Source: an uncultured Bacilli bacterium
GTDB taxonomy: Bacteria > Bacillota_I > Bacilli_A > RF39 > UBA660
Direction: 5' to 3'
DNA: 51,971 nt
Assembly (NCBI GenBank): GCA_934130545.1
Contig: CAKOYD010000008.1
Span: 1 to 51,971 of the forward strand
Shown here: positions 16,472-23,872 of the stretch, piece by piece
How the letters are laid out: the number at the start of each line of letters is the position of its first letter
Numbering within the stretch: the stretch's first letter is position 1
Position numbers and translations under genes: made by a program
The notes under the pieces: model-generated
What the model saw: the letters and a program-made list of their open reading frames with translations, nothing else
Told to the model about the DNA's origin: nothing
Database searches by the model: none

Positions 16472-16500
16472 TTGCTATTTTAATTATTTTGTGATATCAT
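16472..16500 (+). promoter_or_regulatory. Promoter of rplK-rplA
   Basis: TTGCTA (16472-16477) and TATCAT (16495-16500) are spaced 17 bases. The transcript begins with the structured leader described next. Confidence 0.6.
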
Positions 16501-16506
16501 TAATGG

Positions 16507-16610
16507 CGCGACGCACTTATATAGTCGTTTAAGTGGGAGACAAAGACAAAGTTTCGTTTGTATAATAGCGGACGAACAAAACAGAAGCTTAGTTATATGA
16601 ACCACTCGCG
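16507..16610 (+). promoter_or_regulatory. rplK leader with L1-binding-type element
   Basis: CGCGA (16507-16511) can close the leader with TCGCG (16606-16610). Inside, AGTGG followed by GAG (16532 on) faces ATGAA-CCACT (16596-16606), resembling the 23S rRNA L1 site, where GGTGG-GA-GGC faces a GAAATA-CCACC strand. A competing hairpin CACTTA/TAAGTG (16514-16519 with 16530-16535) overlaps the 5' arm, so two folds are possible. Feedback by L1 is known for L11 operons in other bacteria; here it is inferred. Confidence 0.6.
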
Positions 16611-16648
16611 AAAAAAATTAAAATATATTATATTAGGAGGTGTTTTTC

Positions 16649-17071
16649 GTGGCAAAGAAACAAATAACAAAACAAATTAAATTACAAATACCTGCAGGAA
16701 AAGCTACACCAGCTCCACCAGTTGGAACTGTATTAGGACCAGCAGGAATTAACCTTCAAGAGTTTTGCACAAAGTTTAACGATGCAACAAGAGACAAAAT
16801 GGGAGATGTATTACCAGTCGTAATAACTATCTATGAAGATAGAACATTCGATTTCGTATTAAAAACTCCGCCAGCTGCTTTCTTATTAAAAAAGGTAGCT
16901 AAAGTTAAATCAGGAGCATCAAAAGGAGAAACAGTTGCTACAATAACAAAAGAACAATTAAAAGAAGTAGCTGAAACTAAGATGCCAGATTTAAATGCTT
17001 ACACTGTTGAAGCAGCCATGAAAGTTGTTGAAGGAACAGCTAGAAACATGGGAATTAAAGTAGAAGAATAG
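16649..17071 (+). CDS. rplK: 50S ribosomal protein L11
   Basis: The 140-residue product shows the L11 N-terminal signature KLQIPAGKATPAPPVGTVLG and the RNA-binding C-terminal domain (KTPPAAFLLKKVAKVKSGA). L11 binds the GTPase-associated centre of 23S rRNA and is needed for stringent response sensing. The start is GTG 16649, eight bases after TAGGAGG; a GTG at 16640 lies inside the ribosome site. It is first in the rplK-rplA unit. Confidence 0.97.
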   Translation: MAKKQITKQIKLQIPAGKATPAPPVGTVLGPAGINLQEFCTKFNDATRDKMGDVLPVVITIYEDRTFDFVLKTPPAAFLLKKVAKVKSGASKGETVATITKEQLKEVAETKMPDLNAYTVEAAMKVVEGTARNMGIKVEE

Positions 17072-17093
17072 TATTAATCATATAGGTATTAAC

Positions 17094-17127
17094 CTATGTG
17101 GAAGGATATAGTCCGCATAACCACATA
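17094..17127 (+). promoter_or_regulatory. Second L1-binding-type hairpin, before rplA
   Basis: A 7-bp stem TATGTGG/CCACATA encloses an AA/GCATAA internal loop and a small GGA-TATAG-TCC hairpin, ending just before the rplA ribosome site. The GTGG-AA-GG...CC-GCATAA-CCAC arrangement follows the same plan as the L1 site in 23S rRNA and the rplK leader. L1 binding would directly block rplA translation. Confidence 0.6.
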
Positions 17128-17139
17128 AGGAGGAAAGTA

Positions 17140-17835
17140 ATGAAGAAGAGTAAAAGATATGCAAAAGTTTTAGAACAAGTTGATAAAACTAAAGTATATT
17201 CTAAAGAAGAAGCAATGAAACTAGTGAAAGAAACATCAAATGTTAAATTTGATTCAACTATCGAAGTAGCAATGAATTTAAACTTAGATTCTAAAAAAGC
17301 TGACCAACAATTAAGAGGTGCTATTGTTTTACCTAACGGAACTGGTAAAACTAAGAAAATCTTAGTATTAGCTAAGGGCGACCAAGCAAAACAAGCTAAA
17401 GAAGCTGGAGCTGACTATGTTGGCGATGTTGATATGATTGATAAAATTGGAAAAGAAAATTGGTTCGATTTTGATGTTATTATCGCTACTCCAGAAATGA
17501 TGCCTGCCTTAGGTAAAATTGGTAAATTATTAGGACCTAAAGGTCTTATGCCAAACCCAAAGACTGGTACAGTTACTATGGAAGTAGGAAAAGCTGTTGA
17601 AGAAACTAAAAAAGGTAAAGTAAATTATCGTACAGATAGTTATGGTAATGTTCACGGAATCATTGGAAAATCAAGTTTTACTGAAACTATGTTAGTAGAA
17701 AACTTAACAGCATTTGTTAATGCAATACTTAAAGTTAAACCTAGTACAGTAAAAGGAAATTATGTTAAGAATATATCAGTAAGCTCAACTATGGGTCCTG
17801 GAATTAAAATTGATTTAAATTCTTTTGACAAATAG
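17140..17835 (+). CDS. rplA: 50S ribosomal protein L1
   Basis: The 231-residue product is full length, with the conserved L1 segments LRGAIVLPNGTGKTKKI, GKLGKLLGPKGLMPNPK (in parts) and the closing SSTMGPGIKID. L1 forms the mobile stalk at the ribosomal E site and represses its own operon in many bacteria. The ATG at 17140 follows AGGAGG; an upstream GTG at 17098 lies in the RNA hairpin and is not a good start. It is followed by the L10 leader. Confidence 0.97.
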   Translation: MKKSKRYAKVLEQVDKTKVYSKEEAMKLVKETSNVKFDSTIEVAMNLNLDSKKADQQLRGAIVLPNGTGKTKKILVLAKGDQAKQAKEAGADYVGDVDMIDKIGKENWFDFDVIIATPEMMPALGKIGKLLGPKGLMPNPKTGTVTMEVGKAVEETKKGKVNYRTDSYGNVHGIIGKSSFTETMLVENLTAFVNAILKVKPSTVKGNYVKNISVSSTMGPGIKIDLNSFDK

Positions 17836-17872
17836 TAATTATTGATATATAATAATAAATGTTGAAGAAATT

Positions 17873-17966
17873 ATGCCAAAGACAGTAAGGGTGTAAACTT
17901 AAAAAACTTACCGAGGAATAAATAATATAAATTTTTATCCCTCGCAAGAGGGATTTTATTTGGCAT
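17873..17966 (+). ncRNA. L10 ribosomal protein leader with attenuator
   Basis: The leader is closed by ATGCCAAA (17873-17880) with TTTGGCAT (17959-17966) and contains GACAGTAAGGGTG...TTACCGAGGA, the typical L10(L12)4-binding kink-turn region. A late hairpin CCCTC-GCAA-GAGGG followed by ATTTTATTT acts like an attenuating terminator. It precedes rplJ-rplL and would limit their expression when L10-L12 is in excess. Confidence 0.85.
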
Positions 17967-17982
17967 GGAAAGGATGAAAACT

Positions 17983-18483
17983 GTGGCAAACGCAAAGATA
18001 ATTGAACAAAAAGCAGGAGTTGTTTCTGAAATTAAATCTAAGTTTGAAAATGCTAAATCAGTAGTAGTATTTGACTACCGTGGACTTAGTGTTGCTGAAG
18101 TAACAGAACTTAGAAAGAAATTAAAAGAAACTGACTCAGACTACAAAGTATACAAAAATACTTTAACAAAAAGAGCTCTTAAAGATTTAAACATTGACCT
18201 AGAAGATTACTTAACAGGTCCTAATGCAATATCTTTTGGAACTGATGAATTATCTATAGTAAAAATCTTAAGTGACTTCGCAAAAGATCACAAAGCCCTA
18301 GAATTAAAAGGCGGAATTGTTGATGGAAAAGTTGCTAATATAGATGATTTAAACAAATACGCAAGTATCCCATCAAGAGAAGGATTACTTACTATGTTAG
18401 CTGGTGGATTAATCCAAACAGTAAGAGATTTATCAATCAGCCTAGATTTATATGCTAAAGAAAAAGAAAATGAAAACAATTAA
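17983..18483 (+). CDS. rplJ: 50S ribosomal protein L10
   Basis: The product of 166 residues contains the L10 hallmarks VVFDYRGLSVAEVTELRK, YKNTLTKRAL and LTGPNAISFG, and a C-terminal helix that anchors L7/L12 dimers. The start is taken as GTG 17983, eight bases after AAAGG; ATGs at 17965 and 17974 lack a spaced ribosome site and would add residues not typical of L10. The gene forms an operon with rplL under the L10 leader. Confidence 0.95.
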   Translation: MANAKIIEQKAGVVSEIKSKFENAKSVVVFDYRGLSVAEVTELRKKLKETDSDYKVYKNTLTKRALKDLNIDLEDYLTGPNAISFGTDELSIVKILSDFAKDHKALELKGGIVDGKVANIDDLNKYASIPSREGLLTMLAGGLIQTVRDLSISLDLYAKEKENENN

Positions 18484-18501
18484 TTAAGGAGGAAATATAT
18501 A

Positions 18502-18870
18502 ATGGCAAAATTAAACAAAGAAGATTTTATAAGTGCTTTAAAAGAAATGACAATTCTTGAAATTAAAGAATTAGTAGATGCAATGAAGGAAGAATTTGGT
18601 GTTGATCCATCTGCAGTAGCAGTAGCAGGACCTGCTCAAGCAGCAGCAGTAGAAGAAGGACCATCTAAAGTTAACGTAGTATTAACTGCAGCTGGTGCTA
18701 ACAAAATCGCAGTTATCAAAATCGTTAGAGATTTAACTGGCTTAGGATTAAAAGAAGCTAAAGATATCGCTGACAATGGTGGTAACGTTAAAGAAGGCAT
18801 CGACAAAGAAGAAGCTGAAAAAATTAAAGCACAATTTGAAGAAGCTGGCGCAACAGTAGAACTTAAGTAA
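18502..18870 (+). CDS. rplL: 50S ribosomal protein L7/L12
   Basis: This 122-residue acidic protein has the N-terminal dimerisation domain, an alanine-rich hinge (SAVAVAGPAQAAAVEEGP) and the factor-binding C-terminal domain with KIAVIKIVRDLTGLGLKEAK. It forms the multi-copy stalk that recruits translation factors. The ribosome site is AAGGAGG. A strong terminator follows, so rpoB must be transcribed separately. Confidence 0.97.
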   Translation: MAKLNKEDFISALKEMTILEIKELVDAMKEEFGVDPSAVAVAGPAQAAAVEEGPSKVNVVLTAAGANKIAVIKIVRDLTGLGLKEAKDIADNGGNVKEGIDKEEAEKIKAQFEEAGATVELK

Positions 18871-18888
18871 AATCTAAAAAACAATAAA

Positions 18889-18916
18889 GAAGTCACGAAA
18901 AGGTGGCTTCTTTTTT
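18889..18916 (+). terminator. Terminator after rplL
   Basis: GAAGTCAC (18889-18896) pairs with GTGGCTTC (18903-18910), followed by six T residues. Confidence 0.85.
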
Positions 18917-18963
18917 ATATCCACAGACCTGTTGATAAATATAATCAACACAACTGTGGATAT
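18917..18963. repeat. 47-bp interrupted palindrome with DnaA-box-like arms
   Basis: Outer arms ATATCCACAG (18917-18926) and CTGTGGATAT (18954-18963) and inner arms TGTTGAT (18930-18936) and ATCAACA (18944-18950) are perfectly symmetrical about position 18940. Each outer arm differs by one base from the DnaA box TTATCCACA. No T-tract follows, so it is not an ordinary terminator. Confidence 0.7.
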
Positions 18964-19025
18964 TCTTAGACTAAGTGTAGATATAAAAAACAAATTAAAT
19001 AATTATTTTAAGATAAGTAAAGAAA

Positions 19026-19034
19026 TGATATAAT
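19026..19034 (+). promoter_or_regulatory. Extended -10 promoter of glycyl-radical/activase pair
   Basis: TGATATAAT (TGn plus consensus TATAAT at 19029-19034) precedes AAGGAGG and the ATG at 19063 by a short leader. This shows that the short glycyl-radical gene has its own start and is not simply the tail of a longer gene. Confidence 0.6.
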
Positions 19035-19062
19035 AGACATAATAATCAAGGAGGATAGCAAG

Positions 19063-19312
19063 ATGAAAGAGTGGAAAAATTTTAAAAAAGGAATTTGGTG
19101 CAGCGAAATTAATGAATGGTTATTTCTACCAAGGAGCACATCATTTAAATGTCAATGTATTGAATAGAGAAACATTAATTGATGCTATGAACAATCCCAA
19201 AAAATATCCATTATTAACAATAAGAGTATCAGGATATGCCGTTAGGTTTAATAAATTAACAAGAAAGCAACAAGAAGAATTAATCTCAAGAACATTCCAT
19301 GAGAAAATGTAA
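19063..19312 (+). pseudogene. Short autonomous glycyl radical protein (PFL C-terminal/GrcA-like), frame broken at A6
   Basis: An ATG at 19063 with AAGGAGG eight bases upstream opens MKEWKNFKK and then meets a run of six A residues (19084-19089). In the frame shifted by one, the sequence continues EFGAAKLMNGYFYQGAHHLN and ends with LTIRVSGYAVRF, the glycyl-radical loop of pyruvate formate-lyase, and ISRTFHEKM. With five A residues the gene would give one 82-residue protein. E. coli GrcA (127 residues) is the closest known type: it supplies the radical glycine to damaged PFL. The present frame stops within the region. The cause may be mutation, assembly error or transcriptional slippage. Confidence 0.75.
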
Positions 19313-19313
19313 A

Positions 19314-20026
19314 ATGAAAGGATCTGTAAAACAAATTGAGTCCTTTGGACTTGTTGATGGCCCAGGAATTAGAACAGTAGTATTCCTTAACGGTTGTAAT
19401 TTAAGATGTAAATATTGTCATAATCCAGAAATGTGGATAAATAGTAGAAATAATTATACATCCAACGAACTAGTAAAAAAATATTAAGGAATAAACCATA
19501 TTTTGAAAAAAATGGAGGGATAACATTCTCTGGCGGAGAACCATTATTACAATATGACTTTTTAGTAGACTGCTGTAAAAAATTGAAAAAAGAAAATATC
19601 CATATTGCAATAGATACCGCGGGCATAGGAAAAGGAAATTATAAAAAACTATTAAACACAATAGACATGGTAATACTAGATATTAAGCATATTACTCCAG
19701 AAGGATATTATGAAATAACTCAAACAAATAATATGGACAAGTTCTTTGAATTCGCTAAACAATTAAACAAATCAAAAGTAGAAGTATGGATAAGACAAGT
19801 AATAATTCCAGATGTAAATGATAACATAGAATATATGAATAATTTAGCTAACTTTATTAAGAAAAATATTAAGAATGTAAGTAAAATTGAATTTTTACCA
19901 TTTCATACTTTAGGATACACTAAATATGACGAATTAAAAATAAATAATCCATACAAAGATAAAGATGCCATGGATAAAGAAAAATGCAACGAACTATATA
20001 ATTACTTTATAACAAAAATAAAATAA
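19314..20026 (+). pseudogene. pflA: Pyruvate formate-lyase-activating enzyme, frame broken at A7
   Basis: The N-terminal part (MKGSVKQIESFGLVDGPGIR) has the PflA signature and the radical SAM cluster motif CNLRCKYCHNPEMW. At a run of seven A residues (19475-19481) the frame ends in TAA (19485-19487). One frame over, the protein continues with VKKILRNKPYFEKNGGITFS, then GGEPLLQYDF and AIDTAG, and runs to 20026. Eight A residues would give an intact 237-residue enzyme of normal PflA size. PflA makes the glycyl radical on PFL and GrcA. The ATG at 19314 follows the glycyl-radical stop by one base; an ATG at 19299 overlaps that gene. Confidence 0.8.
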
Positions 20027-20143
20027 TATCTAAAATCTAATGATAAATTTTAAAATATTCATTAAAAATTTAGTTATTTTTTTCTTGCAATTTAAATTTA
20101 TAAAAATAACATGCAAATTCTTTGAATTTTTACAAGTATTCAA

Positions 20144-20172
20144 TTGACAATTTGATAGCAGGGTGTTAATAT
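20144..20172 (+). promoter_or_regulatory. Promoter of rpoB-rpoC
   Basis: TTGACA (20144-20149) and TAATAT (20167-20172) are spaced 17 bases. The 60-70-base leader contains a small CACA/TGTG hairpin and AACTTAAGTT; its role is unclear. Confidence 0.7.
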
Positions 20173-20242
20173 TATATATTGGAAACACATCTTTTTTGGT
20201 GTGCAATAAAAACTTAAGTTAAGGTATTGGGGTGAAAAGTTA

Positions 20243-23200
20243 ATGGCTTATAAACTAAAGCAAAGTGGCGATTATAGAAAAAGAAGAAATTTTTCTATGA
20301 TCAAGAATTCATTTGAACTTGACAATTTATTACAGATTCAAAAAGAATCATATCAATGGTTCGTAACAGAAGGGGTAAAGGAAGTACTTGAAGATTTTTC
20401 TCCAGTAGAGAGTTTTTCAGGAGGACTATCACTAGAATTTGGTGATTATGTTTTTGATACGCCTAGATATTCTATTAAAGAATGTAAGGATAGACAAGTA
20501 ACATATGCCGCTCCTCTAAAAGTCCAAACAAGACTATTCAACAATGAAACGGGAGAAGTAAAAGAACAAGAAATATTCCTAGGGGATATTCCACTAATGA
20601 CTGACAGTGGAACATTCATCATAAACGGTGCTGAAAGAGTTGTAGTATCTCAATTAGTCAGATCACCAAGTGTTTATTTTTCAAAAGAAATAGATAAAAA
20701 TGGTAAACCAACTTTTGCATCAAAAATAATTCCTACAAGAGGAACATGGTTAGAATTTGAAACAGATTCTAAAGAAATATTATATGTTAGAATAGATAGA
20801 ACTCGTAAAGTTCCTCTAACAACATTACTAAGAGCCTTCGGGTTATCTAGTGATGAAGAAATACTAAACATGTTTGATAATAATGAATATCTTAAAAATA
20901 CTATTGAAAGAGATTCAACAAAATCAACAGACGAAGCCTTAATAGAAATATATGAAAAATTAAGACCTGGTGAACCAACTACATTAGATAGTTCTAAGAA
21001 CCAGTTAATTACTAGATTCTTTGATAATTTCCGTTATGACTTAGCTAAAGTAGGTCGTTATAAATTTAACCAAAAATTAAATATTACTGATAGATTAATA
21101 AATAATAAACTAGCACAAGATATTGTTATTGATGGCGAAGTAAAAATACCTGCTGGAACATTATTAAATAAACAAGTAATGGAAGAATTAGAAGGATATT
21201 TAAAAGATGGCTATGGTAAACAAGAAGTAACTATAAATGAAGACTTAGATAATCATAATATAGTTCAAGTTGTTTATGTATATTCACCATTAAATCCATC
21301 TAAGAAAGTAAAAGTAATAGGTAATGACCAATCTATTGATGCTAAAACGTTAACTATATCTGATTTTTATGCATCAGTATCATATTACTTAAACTTAATG
21401 GATGGTATAGGACATGATGATGAAATAGACCATCTAGCAAACCGTCGTATAAGACAAGTAGGAGAACTTCTACAAAATCAATTTAAAATAGGATTTAGTA
21501 GAATGGAAAGAGTTATCAGAGAAAGAATGACAACTCAAGATATGGAAACAGTAACTCCGAAAACTTTAATTAATATAAGACCGGTAACTGCCGTTATAAA
21601 AGAATTCTTTGGAAGCAGCCAGTTATCACAATTCATGGATCAAGTAAACCCAATAGCTGAGTTAACTCACAAAAGAAGATTATCAGCTTTAGGACCAGGC
21701 GGATTAGCTCGTGATAGAGCTGGTATGGAAGTACGTGATGTTAACGCATCTCACTATGGTAGAATTTGCCCAATTGAGTCTCCAGAAGGACAAAACATTG
21801 GATTAATTACCTCACTTGCAAGTTATGCTAAAGTTAACGAATATGGCTTCATTCAAACACCATATCGTAAAGTAGTAAACAAAAAATTAACTGACCAAGT
21901 AGATTACTTAACTGCTGGTGAAGAAAGTGAATATTACATTTCTCAAGCCACTGTTAACGTTAATGATGATATGGAAATAACTGATGAAACAGTAGCTGGA
22001 CGTTATCGTGGTGAAAACGTAATCATTCCAGCTGACCAAGTAGACTATATTGACGTAAGTCCACAACAAGTAGTTTCTATTACAACAAGTTTAATTCCAT
22101 TCCTAGAACACGATGATGCTACACGTGCCCTAATGGGTGCTAACATGCAACGTCAAGCATTACCATTATTAAAAACTGAAGCTCCATTTATTGGAACAGG
22201 TGTTGAATACATTGCTGCTAAAGATAGTGGTGCTGTTGTTGTATCTCAAGCTGACGGAATTGTTGACTATGTAGATGCTAAAAAAATTGTTGTTAAAAAT
22301 GCTAAAGGCCAAGATGTATATAACCTTCAAACATTTGAAAGAGCCAACCAAGGTGAAGCAACTAATCAATCACCAATCGTTCGTGCCGGAGATAAAGTAA
22401 GAAGAGGCCAAGTAATAGCAGATGGTCCAAGTACAGATAAAGGTGAATTAGCTTTAGGTAAAAACGTTGTTGTAGCATTCATGACATTCAACGGATATAA
22501 CTTTGAGGATGCCGTAATAATGAACGAAAGATTAGTCAAAGAAGATGTTTATACATCATTACATATTGAAGACTATGAAATACAATGCCGTGATACTAAA
22601 TTAGGACCTGAAGAAATTACAAGAGATATTCCAAATATCGGTGAAGAAGCGCGTAAAAACTTAGATGAAAACGGTATCGTAAGAATAGGTACTGAAGTCA
22701 AAGAAGGCGATATCCTAGTAGGTAAAGTAACTCCTAAAGGAATGGCTGACCTAACATCAGAAGAAAAATTATTACATGCTATATTTGGTGAAAAAACAAG
22801 AGAAGTTAGAAACTCTTCATTAACTGTACCACATGGTGGTGGTGGAATCGTTCATGATGTTAAAATATATACTAAAGCTGATAACGATGATATGCCAAGT
22901 GGTGTAAGTAAAGTAGTAAGAGTATATATAATTCAAAAACGTAAAATCCAAGTCGGCGATAAAATGTCAGGACGTCACGGAAACAAAGGTGTTATCTCCT
23001 TAATATTACCACAAGAAGATATGCCATATTTACCTGACGGTACTCCAGTAGATATCATGTTAAACCCACAAGGTGTTCCATCTCGTATGAACATTGGACA
23101 ATTACTAGAATTACACTTAGGAATGGCTGCTAAAAAATTAGGCGTATATGTAGCAACACCAGTATTAGATGGTGCTAAAAGAGAAGACATTGATGCCATG

Positions 23201-23872
23201 ATGAAAGAAGCCGGTATGGATCCAGATGGTAAGACAGTTTTATATGATGGTAGAACAGGTGAACCATTTGATAATAGAATAAGCGTTGGTGTCATGTATA
23301 TGATTAAATTACACCACATGGTTGACGATAAATTGCATGCCCGTGCTACTGGACCATATTCACTAGTAACTCAACAACCACTTGGCGGTAAAGCCCAATT
23401 TGGTGGTCAAAGATTTGGTGAAATGGAAGTTTGGGCTCTAGAAGCTTATGGAGCATCACATGTATTACAAGAAATATTAACATATAAATCAGATGATGTT
23501 GTTGGACGTGTTAAAGTATACGAATCAATAGTTAAAGGTGTACCACTACCAAATCCATCAATACCAGAATCATTCAGAGTATTAATTAAAGAGTTCCAAG
23601 CTTTAGGACTTGATATTTCAGTAATTGAAGATGATGATAAAGTAATTGGTATTAATGAATTAGAAAAAGAAGATGACGATGATGATATGCCAATAGCAGA
23701 GGAAGTTCCAAAAAATAACTTAATAAAAGAATTTGATAGTTCAGAAGAAGAAAACGATGATGATTATGATGATGAATCAGAAGATGATGAATTTGATGAT
23801 GACGAAGATTTCAATGAAGAAATGCCAACTGATGAAGAACTCGATGAGATAGAAGACGGAGGTGAATTCTAA
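20243..23872 (+). CDS. rpoB: RNA polymerase subunit beta
   Basis: The 1209-residue subunit contains the expected conserved regions, including the rifampicin-pocket stretch SSQLSQFMDQVNPIAELTHK and RRLSALGPGGL, the GDKMSGRHGNKG active-site segment and QPLGGKAQFGGQRFGEMEVW at the C-terminal end. After the conserved IKEFQALGLDISV it carries an unusual tail of about 70 residues, dominated by Asp and Glu (for example DYDDESEDDEFDDDEDF). Other Firmicute RpoB proteins often have a short acidic end, but this one is long. A one-base overlap couples it to rpoC. Serine-type rifampicin residues were not inspected for resistance. Confidence 0.98.
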   Translation: MAYKLKQSGDYRKRRNFSMIKNSFELDNLLQIQKESYQWFVTEGVKEVLEDFSPVESFSGGLSLEFGDYVFDTPRYSIKECKDRQVTYAAPLKVQTRLFNNETGEVKEQEIFLGDIPLMTDSGTFIINGAERVVVSQLVRSPSVYFSKEIDKNGKPTFASKIIPTRGTWLEFETDSKEILYVRIDRTRKVPLTTLLRAFGLSSDEEILNMFDNNEYLKNTIERDSTKSTDEALIEIYEKLRPGEPTTLDSSKNQLITRFFDNFRYDLAKVGRYKFNQKLNITDRLINNKLAQDIVIDGEVKIPAGTLLNKQVMEELEGYLKDGYGKQEVTINEDLDNHNIVQVVYVYSPLNPSKKVKVIGNDQSIDAKTLTISDFYASVSYYLNLMDGIGHDDEIDHLANRRIRQVGELLQNQFKIGFSRMERVIRERMTTQDMETVTPKTLINIRPVTAVIKEFFGSSQLSQFMDQVNPIAELTHKRRLSALGPGGLARDRAGMEVRDVNASHYGRICPIESPEGQNIGLITSLASYAKVNEYGFIQTPYRKVVNKKLTDQVDYLTAGEESEYYISQATVNVNDDMEITDETVAGRYRGENVIIPADQVDYIDVSPQQVVSITTSLIPFLEHDDATRALMGANMQRQALPLLKTEAPFIGTGVEYIAAKDSGAVVVSQADGIVDYVDAKKIVVKNAKGQDVYNLQTFERANQGEATNQSPIVRAGDKVRRGQVIADGPSTDKGELALGKNVVVAFMTFNGYNFEDAVIMNERLVKEDVYTSLHIEDYEIQCRDTKLGPEEITRDIPNIGEEARKNLDENGIVRIGTEVKEGDILVGKVTPKGMADLTSEEKLLHAIFGEKTREVRNSSLTVPHGGGGIVHDVKIYTKADNDDMPSGVSKVVRVYIIQKRKIQVGDKMSGRHGNKGVISLILPQEDMPYLPDGTPVDIMLNPQGVPSRMNIGQLLELHLGMAAKKLGVYVATPVLDGAKREDIDAMMKEAGMDPDGKTVLYDGRTGEPFDNRISVGVMYMIKLHHMVDDKLHARATGPYSLVTQQPLGGKAQFGGQRFGEMEVWALEAYGASHVLQEILTYKSDDVVGRVKVYESIVKGVPLPNPSIPESFRVLIKEFQALGLDISVIEDDDKVIGINELEKEDDDDDMPIAEEVPKNNLIKEFDSSEEENDDDYDDESEDDEFDDDEDFNEEMPTDEELDEIEDGGEF

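Noticed and set aside
17098..17139. Upstream start of rplA at GTG 17098
   Set aside because: This stretch forms the L1-type hairpin, and the ATG at 17140 has its own AGGAGG and matches the usual start of L1.
19112..19312. Taking the ATG at 19112 as an intact 66-residue glycyl-radical protein
   Set aside because: It has no ribosome site, and residues before it in that frame (EFGAAKL) look like part of the same protein, pointing to a broken longer gene.
22169..22369. Minus-strand ORFs inside rpoB and rpoC
   Set aside because: They are shadows of the biased codon use of these highly conserved genes and have no ribosome sites.
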